From contig SHWB01000004.1 of the NCBI GenBank assembly GCA_009691025.1, positions 1 through 64,000 of the forward strand: a stretch of 64,000 nucleotides of DNA, written 5' to 3'. The notes under the pieces are model-generated. The model searched no databases. It had not been told where the DNA came from and was given only the letters and a program-made list of their open reading frames with translations. Below, one piece after another: positions 26,111-35,334 of the stretch. The position numbers were made by a program, and so were the translations under genes. Source of the stretch: Alphaproteobacteria bacterium. GTDB lineage: Bacteria; Pseudomonadota; Alphaproteobacteria; UBA6615. Each line of letters opens with the position of its first letter. The stretch's first letter is position 1.

Positions 26111-27294
26111 CTCCCCGCCTGCTGTTCTGGGTGCAGCACCTGCTGGGCATCGGCCATCTGATGCGGGCGACGACGCTGGCGCGCGCCTTCGAGGCGAATG
26201 GCTTCGCCGTGACGCTGGTGTCGGGCGGCATGGAGGTGCCGGGCTTCGACCCGCGCATCTACCGCTTCGTGCAATTGCCGCCGACGCGGGCCACCGACCG
26301 CTATTTCAAGGTGCTGGTCGACGCGCGGGACAACCGCATCGACGATGATTGGAAGGCGATGCGCCGCGACCGGCTGCTTTCTGTCCTCGCCGAAACCCGT
26401 CCCGATGTCGTGCTGGTCGAGCTTTACCCCTTCGGGCGGCGGCAGATGCGCTTCGAGGTCGAGCCGCTGCTGGAGGCCGCGCATGCCCTGCCTGCACGGC
26501 CCCTGATCGTCTCCTCCGTGCGCGACATCCTGGTCGAGCCGGACAAGCCCGAGCGCATCGACGAGATGGTGGCGCGCCTGCGCCGCTTCTTCGACCTCGT
26601 GCTGGTGCATGGCGACGGGGCCTTCATCCCCTTAGAGACCACCTTCCCGCGGCTGGCCGAGATCGCCGATATGGCGCGCTACACCGGCTACGTCGTAGAC
26701 CCGCCGCCGCCGCGCGAAGGGCCGGGCGCGCCAGGCTGGGGCGAGGTAATCGTGTCGACCGGCGGCGGCGCCGTCGGCAGCGAGCTGATCGAGGCGGCGC
26801 TGGCGGCGCGGCCCCTGACGATGCTGGCCGCGGCGCCGTGGCGGATGCTTGCCGGCCACAATCTTCCCGACGACCGCTTCGCGGCACTGGTCGCCGCCGC
26901 GCCGCCGGGCGTGGTGGTCGAGCGGGCGCGCACCGATTTCCGCCGCCTCGTCGCCAATTGCCGGCTGTCGGTAAGCCAGGGCGGCTACAACACGGTGATG
27001 GAAGTGCTCGCGGCCGGCGTGCCGGCCGTCGCCGTGCCCTATGCCGGCGGCCTCGAAAGCGAGCAGACGCTGCGCTGCGGCCTGCTGGCCGACCGCGGCG
27101 CGCTGCAGGTCGTCGCCGAACGCGCCATGACACCGGCCAGCCTCGCCGCCGCGATCGACCGCGCGGCGGCCGTGCCGCCCGGCAGCGTCACGCTCGACAC
27201 CGCCGGAGCGGCACGCTCGGCTGCGCTGGTGAAGGATGCGCTAGCGGCGTTGCGGCTGCGCGCGGGCTTTCATCCTGAGCCTGTCGAAGGATGA
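26107..27294 (+). CDS. MurG-like glycosyltransferase (GT-B)
   Basis: The 395-residue protein has the motif FWVQHLLGIGHLMRATTLA at residues 7-25, the same GxGHLxR motif as the gene at 20592. The C-terminal donor-site region has VSTGGGAVGSELIE and VSQGGYNTVMEVLAAGVPAVAVPYAGGLESEQTLR. The start overlaps the phosphatase stop (ATGA). The last eight codons, reading FHPEPVEG, come from a REP-like repeat (27270-27294) that has replaced or extended the native C-terminus. Like its relative, it probably transfers a UDP-activated sugar at the membrane. Confidence 0.82.
   Translation: MTPRLLFWVQHLLGIGHLMRATTLARAFEANGFAVTLVSGGMEVPGFDPRIYRFVQLPPTRATDRYFKVLVDARDNRIDDDWKAMRRDRLLSVLAETRPDVVLVELYPFGRRQMRFEVEPLLEAAHALPARPLIVSSVRDILVEPDKPERIDEMVARLRRFFDLVLVHGDGAFIPLETTFPRLAEIADMARYTGYVVDPPPPREGPGAPGWGEVIVSTGGGAVGSELIEAALAARPLTMLAAAPWRMLAGHNLPDDRFAALVAAAPPGVVVERARTDFRRLVANCRLSVSQGGYNTVMEVLAAGVPAVAVPYAGGLESEQTLRCGLLADRGALQVVAERAMTPASLAAAIDRAAAVPPGSVTLDTAGAARSAALVKDALAALRLRAGFHPEPVEG
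27270..27294. repeat. REP element forming the 3' end of a glycosyltransferase gene
   Basis: A single unit with the core CCTGAGCCTGTCGAAGG is flanked by the palindromic ends TCAT and ATGA. It matches the units at 56893-56919 and 57000-57026. It supplies the final codons and the stop of the upstream gene. Confidence 0.8.
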
Positions 27295-27399
27295 GCCGGG
27301 CGGCGACATTGCGATTCGCCCAACTTGCCGCCTTACGCCGTTCGCAACGACCGTCTATTCTGCGCTCAGCTCCGGGACGGGGAGCGCGGGAGTAGTGAC

Positions 27400-28191
27400 G
27401 TGGCGACGCTCGTTGCCGATAACAGGACGACCGAGGGAGGCACGGCGGGCTGGGCCGCGCTGACCGCCGAACTCGACCGCTGGTGCGCCGCCGGGCGTGT
27501 CGGCACCTTCTGGTGGCGCGACGACGATGCGCGCTCGACCGGGCCGGCGCTCGACCGTCTGCTGGCGCTTCGTCGCGCGGCCGGCGTGCCGCTGGCGCTT
27601 GCCGTCGTGCCCTGGGGCGCGGATCGCGCGCTTGCCCGACGCCTTTCCGGCGAGCTGGACATCGCCGTGTTGCAACATGGCTGGGCCCATACCAACATCG
27701 CGCATCCCGGCGACCGCAAGATCGAGCTGGGCACAACGCGGCCTGCAGCCCATATCGCCGCCGAACTGGCCATGGGCCTCGATACGCTGGCGAACTGGTC
27801 GGGCTTCGTGCCGGTGCTGGTGCCGCCGTGGAGCCGCATCGCGCCAATCCTCGTTCCCCTGCTTCCCGAACTGCATTTCACCGGCCTGTCGACGGCGAAG
27901 CCGCGCGCGCGCCTTCATCCCGTGCGCGGCCTAGTGCAGTCGAACACCCATGTCGATCCTATCGACTGGTCAACCCGCGCCTTCGCCGGCGAGGCGCGCG
28001 CACTCGACGCCGCGACCGCCCATCTCGCGGCGCGCCGTCTGCGCACAGTCGACGCCGACGAGCCGACCGGCCTGCTGACTCACCACCTCGTTCAGGACGA
28101 GGCGACCTGGTCCTTCGTCGCCCGCTTCCTCGACGCTACCGCCGCGCAGGGCGCACGCTGGCTTTCCGCCGCCCGGGTGTTCACAGCATGA
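27400..28191 (+). CDS. Polysaccharide deacetylase-like protein
   Basis: The 263-residue protein looks like a NodB-homology carbohydrate deacetylase: TFWWRDDDARSTGPALDRLLAL early on, in which the Asp pair corresponds to the catalytic/metal DD motif, then LQHGWAHTNIAHPGDRK with the metal His residues. There is no signal peptide, so it would act on a cytoplasmic or membrane-bound intermediate. GTG 27400 is chosen because GGGAG lies 8 bases upstream and the domain starts soon after; an in-frame ATG at 27325 adds 25 residues of unlikely composition. The stop overlaps the next ATG. Confidence 0.72.
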   Translation: MATLVADNRTTEGGTAGWAALTAELDRWCAAGRVGTFWWRDDDARSTGPALDRLLALRRAAGVPLALAVVPWGADRALARRLSGELDIAVLQHGWAHTNIAHPGDRKIELGTTRPAAHIAAELAMGLDTLANWSGFVPVLVPPWSRIAPILVPLLPELHFTGLSTAKPRARLHPVRGLVQSNTHVDPIDWSTRAFAGEARALDAATAHLAARRLRTVDADEPTGLLTHHLVQDEATWSFVARFLDATAAQGARWLSAARVFTA

Positions 28192-28730
28192 CGCTGCTGC
28201 GCTACCCCGTGCGCGCGCTGGCCGGAGACTATGCGCGCGCGACCGTCGGGGTCATGCTGTGCGGAGGCGGCGCATTGCTGGCACCGCCCGTCAGCGCGGC
28301 CTTCTGGATCCTCGCGGCGCTTGCCGCCTTGTTCGCCGGCTCCGCCGCCTGGACGGCGCTGCGCCACGCCACCGCCGTGGTGCTGGACCCCGGCGGCGTC
28401 GCAGCCGCCGGGCCGCGCCCGGCGCGCATCGACTGGCCGGCGCTCGATCGCGTGCGGCTCGCCTATTATTCGACGCGGCGCGACCGCAGCAATGGCTGGA
28501 TGCAGCTGACGCTCGGCGCCGGGCGTACGAGGCTGCGGCTCGACTCCGCGCTCGACGATTTCCCTCTCGTCGTCGCCGCCGCCTCGCGTGCCGCCAACAT
28601 GAACGGACTCGCGCTGTCAGCCGCCACACGGGCCAATATCGAAGCGCTAGGCCAGCAGGCGCCGGGGCCGCGCGCGCCGGCGGCGCTGCCAGGTGGCGGC
28701 TGGGGCGACCCGGCGGAGTGGCGGCGATGA
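28188..28730 (+). CDS. Membrane protein of unknown function
   Basis: The 180-residue protein has two predicted membrane helices near the N-terminus (about residues 18-50: VGVMLCGGGALLAPP and AAFWILAALAALFAGSAAW). A PH-like/DUF-type beta-rich cytosolic region follows (VVLDPGGVAAAGPRPARIDW), then a proline-rich tail. I do not recognise a named family. It is coupled by ATGA overlaps to the deacetylase before and the ABC ATPase after it, so it belongs to the same transcription unit. Confidence 0.7.
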   Translation: MTLLRYPVRALAGDYARATVGVMLCGGGALLAPPVSAAFWILAALAALFAGSAAWTALRHATAVVLDPGGVAAAGPRPARIDWPALDRVRLAYYSTRRDRSNGWMQLTLGAGRTRLRLDSALDDFPLVVAAASRAANMNGLALSAATRANIEALGQQAPGPRAPAALPGGGWGDPAEWRR

Positions 28731-30619
28731 GCGACCTCCTCCGCGTCGACAACCTTACCGTCGACTTCGCGCTGCACGGCGGCACGCTGCGCGCGCTCGA
28801 CGGCGTGTCGTTCCGCATCCGCCCGGGCGGCACCACGGCGCTGGTCGGCGAGTCCGGCTCCGGCAAGTCGGTCACCAGCCAGGCCATCATGCGCATCCTG
28901 CCGCCGAGCGCGCGCATCGCCGGTGGCCGCATCCTGTTCGACGACCCGACCCGGACCCACGAGCCGGTCCTCGACCTCGCCGCGCTGCCGGAGGGCGGCA
29001 AGACCGTGCGCTCGATCCGTGGCGGGCGCATCTCGATGATTTTCCAGGAGCCGATGACCTCGCTGTCGCCGTTGCACACGGTGGGCGACCAGGTGAGCGA
29101 AGCGCTGTTCCTGCACCGCGAGGTCGACAGGGGAACCGGTCTCGAGCTGACACGGGAGATGCTGCGGCTGGTCGGCTTTCCCGATCCGGCGCGCGCCATG
29201 CGCACCTATCCGTTCGAACTGTCGGGCGGGCTGCGCCAGCGCGCGATGATCGCCATGGCGCTGGTCTGCCGGCCGGCGCTTCTCGTAGCCGACGAGCCGA
29301 CGACGGCGCTCGACGTCACCATCCAGGCGCAGATCCTGAAGCTGATCAAGGATCTGCAGGCCGAGCTGGGCATGGCGGTGCTGATCATCACCCACGATCT
29401 CGGCGTCGTCGCCAACATGGCCGACGAGGTGGTGGTGATGTTCCGCGGCCGCGTCGTCGAATCCGGCACGCTGGAGGACCTCTACGGCGCGCCGCGTCAC
29501 CCCTATCTCAAGGCGCTGCTCGCCGCCGTGCCGCGCTTCCACATGCAGCCGGGCGAGCGGCTGGTGCCGCTGCGCGCGATCGTGGCCGAGCCCGGGAAGC
29601 TGATCGACGCGCGCGAGGCCTGGCCGGAAGGCGGCGACGCCGCCGGACCGTTGCTCAGGGTCGAGGGGCTGACCAAGAGCTTCCGTATCCGCAAGGGAAG
29701 CTGGTTCGGCCCGCGCGAGGAGCGCGCCGTGATCGCGGTCGAGGACGTGTCGTTCGAGGTACGGCGCGGCGAATGCCTCGGCCTCGTCGGCGAATCCGGC
29801 TGCGGCAAGACGACGACCTCGAAGCTGATCATGCGCGCGCTGGCGCCCGACGACGGCTCCATCACCTTCAACGACCGCGGCCGCAAGGTCGACCTGCTGG
29901 CGCTGAGGGGCGACGCGCTCAAGGCTTTCCGCCGCCGCGTCCAGTTCATCTTCCAGGACCCGTTCGGCTCGCTCAACCCACGCATGACGATGTTCGACAT
30001 CCTGTCCGAGCCGCTGGTCATCCACGGTCTCGGCAATGCCGCAAGCCGGGCCGAGACGGTGCGTGAACTGATGCGTCTCGTCGGACTGGACCCGCGCTTG
30101 CTCAACCGCTATCCGCACAGCTTATCCGGCGGCCAGCGCCAGCGCATCGGCATCGCGCGCGCGCTGGCCCTGCAGCCCGATCTGCTGATCTGCGACGAGC
30201 CGGTCTCGGCGCTCGACGTGTCAATCCAGGCGCAGATCCTCAACCTGCTGAAGGATCTCAAGTCACGGCTCGGCCTGACCTACCTGTTCATCAGCCACAA
30301 CCTCGCCGTCATCAACTACATCGCGGATCGCATCGCCGTGATGTGCGCCGGCCGGCTAGTCGAACTGGCCCCGCGCGAGGCGCTGTTCCGCAACCCCGTG
30401 CATCCCTATACCCAGGCCCTGCTGTCGGCCGTGCCCGAGCCCGACCCGGACCACCGCCTCGACCTGCGCGCGCTGATGGAGGGCCGCGCCTCCGACCCGT
30501 CGGCATGGCCGGCGCCTTTCACCATCGACGGTGCGACACGGCCACGCCTCGTCTCGCTCGGCAACGGCCATTTCGTGCGCGCCGACCCTGAATCCGGAAC
30601 GCTGGCGGCGGTGGCATGA
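28727..30619 (+). CDS. Fused dipeptide/oligopeptide ABC transporter ATPase (DppD-DppF type)
   Basis: The 630-residue protein contains two complete ABC ATPase domains. The first has Walker A GESGSGKS at 41-48, signature LSGGLRQR and Walker B LLVADEP. The second has Walker A GESGCGKT at 355-362, signature LSGGQRQR and Walker B LLICDEP. Both have the C-terminal oligopeptide/dipeptide extension ([12 protein letters not shown] and [12 protein letters not shown]). It energises the permeases encoded at 32598 and 33593, and a single fused subunit replaces the usual two, as in YejF. It overlaps the previous gene (ATGA), and the substrate-binding gene overlaps its own stop. Confidence 0.92.
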   Translation: MSDLLRVDNLTVDFALHGGTLRALDGVSFRIRPGGTTALVGESGSGKSVTSQAIMRILPPSARIAGGRILFDDPTRTHEPVLDLAALPEGGKTVRSIRGGRISMIFQEPMTSLSPLHTVGDQVSEALFLHREVDRGTGLELTREMLRLVGFPDPARAMRTYPFELSGGLRQRAMIAMALVCRPALLVADEPTTALDVTIQAQILKLIKDLQAELGMAVLIITHDLGVVANMADEVVVMFRGRVVESGTLEDLYGAPRHPYLKALLAAVPRFHMQPGERLVPLRAIVAEPGKLIDAREAWPEGGDAAGPLLRVEGLTKSFRIRKGSWFGPREERAVIAVEDVSFEVRRGECLGLVGESGCGKTTTSKLIMRALAPDDGSITFNDRGRKVDLLALRGDALKAFRRRVQFIFQDPFGSLNPRMTMFDILSEPLVIHGLGNAASRAETVRELMRLVGLDPRLLNRYPHSLSGGQRQRIGIARALALQPDLLICDEPVSALDVSIQAQILNLLKDLKSRLGLTYLFISHNLAVINYIADRIAVMCAGRLVELAPREALFRNPVHPYTQALLSAVPEPDPDHRLDLRALMEGRASDPSAWPAPFTIDGATRPRLVSLGNGHFVRADPESGTLAAVA

Positions 30620-32584
30620 AGGCGCTCGCACAATTCCTTCACCCTCTCCGTCCCCCGTGGCGGAGAGGGTGTATCGAACAGGCGTCGTCGGCTTCGCCTC
30701 TTCGCCCTGGCATTAATTTTATCCGCCGCCGCCGCTCCGCCTGCTGCCACCGACTGGAAGGAGCCGCCCTTCCTCGCCGCACGCGTCGCCGCCGGCCAGC
30801 TGCCGCCCGTCGCCGAGCGGCTGCCTGCCGCGCCGCGCGTGGTCGAGATGGAGAAGACCGGGGCATACGGCGGCGATCTGCGCATCGCCATGCCGCGGGC
30901 GCGCGACACGCGCATGATGGCGGTCTACGGCTATGCCCGCCTAGTCGGCTACGACCGCGACTACAATCTCGTGCCCGACATCCTCGAACGCGTCGACAGC
31001 GAGGAGGGCCGCGTCTTCACCTTCCATCTGCGGCCGGGCCACAGATGGTCCGACGGCCATCCCTTCACCGCCGAGGATTTCCGCTACTGGTGGGAAGACG
31101 TCGCCAACGACAAGGATCTGGCGCCGTTCGGCCCGCCGCCCTTCATGAAGGTCGACGACAGGCTACCCGCGTTCACGGTGATCGACGCGACCACCGTGCG
31201 CTACGCTTGGGACGCCCCCAATCCGCTGTTCCTGCCGGCGCTGGCCGCGGCGCGCGACCCCTACATCTACCGGCCCGCCCATTACCTCAAGCCGTTCCAC
31301 GCGAAATACGCCGGCCGCGAGGCGATGGAGGAGGAGGCGAAGAAGCGCCGGCTGCGCAGCTGGGCGGCGCTGCACAACAACCGCGACAACCTCTACGACC
31401 TCGACAATCCCGACCTGCCGACGCTTAACCCGTGGCTGAACACGGTGCGGCCGCCCTCGCAGCAGTTTCCCTTCCTGCGCAATCCGTATTTCCACCGCGT
31501 CGACAGCGCTGGCCATCAGCTGCCCTATATCGACCGCGTGCTGATGGGCATCGCCGACGGCAAGCTGATCGCCGCCAAGGCCGGCGCCGGCGAACTGGAT
31601 TTGCAGGCGCGCAACCTGTTCATGACCCATATCCCGTTCCTGCGGCATGCCGGCGGCGGCCAGCGCTTCCGCACCTGGCTGTGGCGCGAATCGCTGGGCG
31701 CGCGCGTCGCGCTGTTTCCCAACCTCAACGTCGCCGACCCGGGATGGCGCGCGCTGTTCCGCGACGTACGCGTGCGCCGCGCCCTGTCGCTCGCCATCGA
31801 CCGCGAGGAGATCAACCAGGTCATCTTCTTCGGGCTCGGCAAGGCGTCGCAGAACACCGTGACCGAGGGCAGTCCGATGTTCCGCGGCGATTACCGCGAC
31901 GCCTGGGCGGCCTTCGACCCAAAGCAGGCGGATGCATTGCTCGACGCCGCCGGGCTCGACAGGCGCGACCGCGACGGCGTGCGCCTGCTGCCCGACGGGC
32001 GGCGGGCTGAGATCGTGATCGAGACGGCGGGCGAGGATTCCGAGCAGGTCGACGTGCTGGAGCTGGTCCACGATTCCTGGCTCGACATCGGCATCAAGCT
32101 GCATACCCGCCCGTCGCAGCGCGAGGTGTTCCGCAACCGCATCTTCGCCGGCGAAACCCAGATGGCCGTATGGTCGGGGGTCGAGAACGGCATCCCGTCG
32201 CCGGACATGGACCCGGCCGAATTCGCCCCGACGCTGCAGGAACAGTACCAGTGGCCGAAATGGGGCCAGTACCGCGAGACGGCCGGCTCCGCCGGCGAGG
32301 CGATCGACGTCCCGTCGGCTAAGGCGCTGTTCAATCTCTACCAGGACTGGCGGCGCGCCACCGGCACGGAGGCGCGCCGCACCATCTGGGAAAAGATGCT
32401 GGCGATCCATGCCGAGGAGGTGTTTACAATCGGCATCGTCTGCTGCACCAAGCAGCCGGTCGTGGTCGCCAACGGCCTCGCCAACGTGCCGGAGAAGGCC
32501 AACTGGGCCTGGGACCCCGGCGGGCATTTCGGCATCTATTTGCCCGATACCTTCTTCTGGGCCGACGCGGCGACGCGGAAGTGA
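30616..32584 (+). CDS. Oligopeptide-type ABC substrate-binding protein; start region disrupted by a repeat and a frameshift
   Basis: The main frame encodes a family-5 extracellular solute-binding protein: YGGDLRIAMPRARDTRMMAVYGYARLVGYD, FHLRPGHRWSDGHPFTAEDFRYWWED, RVRRALSLAIDREEIN. It would act in the periplasm with the neighbouring permeases. The frame is open from 30620 and shows a signal-peptide core (RRRRLRLFALALILSAAAA near 30687-30742), but it has no ATG, GTG or TTG before 30839. The natural start is ATG 30616, overlapping the ATPase stop, in another frame. Removing one C from the run of five at 30652-30656 joins it to the signal peptide. The joining segment is the hairpin repeat at 30640-30671. 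Mature size is about 620 residues. Confidence 0.8.
30640..30671. repeat. Palindromic repeat inside the start of the binding-protein gene
   Basis: A perfect 11-bp inverted repeat (30640-30650 with 30661-30671) has a 10-base loop. It shares the CACCCTCTCCG arm with the intergenic element at 2895-2925. It lies between the likely start codon and the signal-peptide coding region. Confidence 0.75.
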
Positions 32585-32597
32585 GGGCGTAACCGAG

Positions 32598-33596
32598 ATG
32601 TTCTCCTACCTCGCCAACCGCCTGCTCGTGATGGTGCCGACGCTGCTGGCCATCAGCGCGCTGGTGTTCATCATCATCCAGTTGCCGCCGGGCGATTATC
32701 TCGAGACCATGATCGGCGAGATGAAGGCGCGCGGCGAGGCGGTCGATTTGGGCCAGATCGAATCCATGCGCCAGCAATTCGGCCTAGACCGTAGCCCGGT
32801 CGAACAGTATTTCGCCTGGCTCGGCGGCATGCTGCAGGGCGATTTCGGCTGGTCGTTCGAGCATCGCCGGCCGGTCTCCGAACTGATCGGCGAGCGCGTG
32901 GCGCTGACCGTCGTCGTCACCGCCGCGACCATCATCTTCATCTGGGTCGTCAGCTTCGCCATCGGCACCTTCGTCGCCACGCGCCAGTACAGCGTGTCCG
33001 ACCACATCGCCACGCTGGGCGGCTATCTCGGCCTCGCCACACCCAATTTCCTGCTGGCTTTGGTACTGATGTACCTCGCCAGCGAGTGGTTCGGCCTGTC
33101 GATCGGCGGCATCATGGACAACGAAGTGCGCGAGTTGCCCTGGGGCTGGGCGAAGATTTCCTCGGTGCTCGAGCATCTGTGGATTCCGGTCATCGTCATC
33201 GGCACCTCGGGCACGGCGGGCATGATCCGCCGCCTGCGCGCCAATTTGCTCGACGAACTCCAGAAGCAGTACGTCGTCACTGGCCGCGCCAAGGGCCTGC
33301 CGCCGACCCGTCTGCTGTGGAAGTACCCGCTGCGCGTGGCGCTCAACCCGTTCATCGCCGATATCGGCTCGATCCTGCCGGAAGTCGTCTCCGGCTCGGC
33401 CATCGTCGCCATCGTGCTCAACCTCGACATCACCGGCCGCATGCTGCTCGAGGCGTTGCGCGCGCAGGACATGTACCTCGCCGGCTCGTTCCTGATGTTC
33501 CTCGCGCTGCTGGTGGTGATCGGCACGCTGATCTCCGACCTGCTGCTGGCCCTGCTCGACCCGCGCATCCGTCTCGGCGGGGGCACGACGCGATGA
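32598..33596 (+). CDS. Oligopeptide ABC transporter permease (DppB/YejB type)
   Basis: The 332-residue inner-membrane protein has the family start MFSYLANRLLVMVPTLLAISALVFIIIQLPPGD, about six membrane helices, and the EAA cytoplasmic loop around YVVTGRAKGLPPTRLLWKYPLRVALNP (near residue 230-256). It pairs with the permease that overlaps its stop. It starts 13 bases after the binding-protein stop, with an AACCGAG stretch as a poor ribosome-binding site. Confidence 0.92.
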   Translation: MFSYLANRLLVMVPTLLAISALVFIIIQLPPGDYLETMIGEMKARGEAVDLGQIESMRQQFGLDRSPVEQYFAWLGGMLQGDFGWSFEHRRPVSELIGERVALTVVVTAATIIFIWVVSFAIGTFVATRQYSVSDHIATLGGYLGLATPNFLLALVLMYLASEWFGLSIGGIMDNEVRELPWGWAKISSVLEHLWIPVIVIGTSGTAGMIRRLRANLLDELQKQYVVTGRAKGLPPTRLLWKYPLRVALNPFIADIGSILPEVVSGSAIVAIVLNLDITGRMLLEALRAQDMYLAGSFLMFLALLVVIGTLISDLLLALLDPRIRLGGGTTR

Positions 33597-34780
33597 GCGC
33601 CGCCGACACGCGGGATGAACGCCTGGCGCACTTCGTCGACGACGCGCCGTTCGAGCCGGCCGCCGAGGTGGCCCTGACGCCGGCGCAGGAACGCTTCTAC
33701 ATGGCGTCGCAGTGGAAGCTGATGTGGTGGAAGCTCCGCCGCCACCGCATCGCCGTCGCCTCCGGAATCTTCCTGCTCGCGCTCTACGTCGTCGCCGGCT
33801 TCGCCGAGTTCTTCGCGCCCTACGAGCTGCAGCACCGCGACCGGCGATTCATCTACGCGCCACCGCAATCGATCCAGCTCTTCCACGAGGGCCGCTTCGT
33901 CGGCCCCTTCGTCTATGGCATGCGCATGCAGCGCGACCCCGAGACGCTGCAACCGCTGTATAAGGAGGATCCCGGCCGCATTCAGGAACTGCGCTTCTTC
34001 TGCGCAGGTGGCTACCGCGGTAGCGAATACGCATTCTGGGGCGGCCTGTTCGAGGGCGACTTCCATCTCGTCTGCCCGGCGCGCGGCGGCACGCTGTTTC
34101 TGCTCGGCACCGACCGGCTGGGGCGCGACATGTTCTCGCGCATCCTCTACGGCGCGCGCGTGTCGATGACCATCGGGCTGATCGGCATCGTGCTGTCCTT
34201 CGCGCTCGGCATCGCCATCGGCGGCATCGCCGGCTATTACGGCGGCTGGATCGACAACATCGTGCAGCGCGCGATCGAAGTTCTGAAGTCCTTCCCGCGC
34301 CTGCCGCTGTGGATGGCACTGTCGGCCTCTCTGCCGGTGGTGTGGTCGCCGATCTGGATCTTCTTCGGCATCACCATCATCCTCGCCATGCTCGACTGGC
34401 CGGGGCTGGCGCGCGCCGTGCGCTCGAAATTGCTGTCGCTGCGCGAGGAGGATTTCGCCGTTGCCGCGCAGCTCATGGGCGCGCGCCCGCCGCGCATCAT
34501 CGGCCGCCATCTGGTGCCGAGCTTCGCCTCGCACCTCATCGCCTCGGCCTCGCTGGCGATTCCGGAGATGATCCTCGGCGAGACGGCGCTGTCCTTCCTC
34601 GGCCTCGGCCTCAGACCGCCGATCACCAGCTGGGGCGTGCTGCTGAACGAGGCGCAAAATATCCAGGCCGTGGTGCTCTACCCGTGGCTGATGGCGCCGA
34701 TGGTGCCGGTCATTCTCGTCGTGCTGGCCTTCAACTTCCTCGGCGACGGGCTGCGCGACGCCGCCGATCCTTACAAGTGA
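33593..34780 (+). CDS. Oligopeptide ABC transporter permease (DppC/YejE type)
   Basis: The 395-residue permease has a long N-terminal cytoplasmic part, a helix at about residues 50-70, a large periplasmic insert, and the C-terminal transmembrane core with the conserved LLGTDRLGRDMFSRILYGARVS entry and an EAA loop (VAAQLMGARPPRIIGRHLVP). The extended N-terminus and insert are typical of YejE-like members. ATGA overlap with the upstream permease. It is the last gene of the transporter operon that began with the fused ATPase. Confidence 0.92.
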   Translation: MSAADTRDERLAHFVDDAPFEPAAEVALTPAQERFYMASQWKLMWWKLRRHRIAVASGIFLLALYVVAGFAEFFAPYELQHRDRRFIYAPPQSIQLFHEGRFVGPFVYGMRMQRDPETLQPLYKEDPGRIQELRFFCAGGYRGSEYAFWGGLFEGDFHLVCPARGGTLFLLGTDRLGRDMFSRILYGARVSMTIGLIGIVLSFALGIAIGGIAGYYGGWIDNIVQRAIEVLKSFPRLPLWMALSASLPVVWSPIWIFFGITIILAMLDWPGLARAVRSKLLSLREEDFAVAAQLMGARPPRIIGRHLVPSFASHLIASASLAIPEMILGETALSFLGLGLRPPITSWGVLLNEAQNIQAVVLYPWLMAPMVPVILVVLAFNFLGDGLRDAADPYK

Positions 34781-34861
34781 CGCCGCCGGCCCTTATGATT
34801 AACACTCCGTGAACGGGTACGGTCTAGCGTTTCTCCCGGCACCCGACAGCGGGGGGCCGAC

Positions 34862-35059
34862 ATGGCGATGAACACTCGCTCGATGCAGTCCTACGAACTG
34901 CCCATCGTCATCAACCGCTCGTCGCGAGGCTATTCGATCGCGGCGGCGATTTTCGAGGGCACGGTCATCAGCCGGCAGGTCGGTGAGGCCGATCTGCGCC
35001 AGCTGCAGGTCCACCTCGCCGAGGTGCTCGGAGACCGCCCGCGCGTGCCGCTCGACTGA
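34862..35059 (+). CDS. Hypothetical small protein
   Basis: The 65-residue product (MAMNTRSMQSYELPIVINRSSRGYS to RPRVPLD) has a G-rich ribosome-binding stretch upstream and codon usage like its neighbours. No signal, membrane segment or recognised domain. A GC hairpin follows directly, which supports a short independent gene. The gap 34781-34861 holds nothing notable. Confidence 0.55.
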   Translation: MAMNTRSMQSYELPIVINRSSRGYSIAAAIFEGTVISRQVGEADLRQLQVHLAEVLGDRPRVPLD

Positions 35060-35060
35060 A

Positions 35061-35085
35061 TCACCCCCCCCGGGGGGGGGGGTGA
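35061..35085 (+). terminator. C8-G11 palindrome after the small gene
   Basis: TCA, eight C, eleven G, then TGA form a nearly continuous hairpin immediately after the 65-residue gene. No U-tract follows. The G run is long enough that its exact length may be unreliable. From 35086 to 35334 I see no gene or other clear signal. Confidence 0.5.
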
Positions 35086-35334
35086 TCAGCCGGGACGGCG
35101 CCCGACGGCGACCGACATGGCGCGCCGCACGCGCTGGGCTACTCTAGATAACGCCACGGTCGCTCGATCAGGTCGATCAGGGCAACCCGGCGCTCGTATG
35201 CGCGCCAGACCAGAAGAAGGGGCACATAGGCGCAAGCGAGCCTGACGACCGGCCTGATGTTCCTCCGTGCGGTCACGTCACGTCCCCGTCGGCAGTATGG
35301 CAATCATCGGTCCGGGGGCCGTGTCGGCCGGCGC

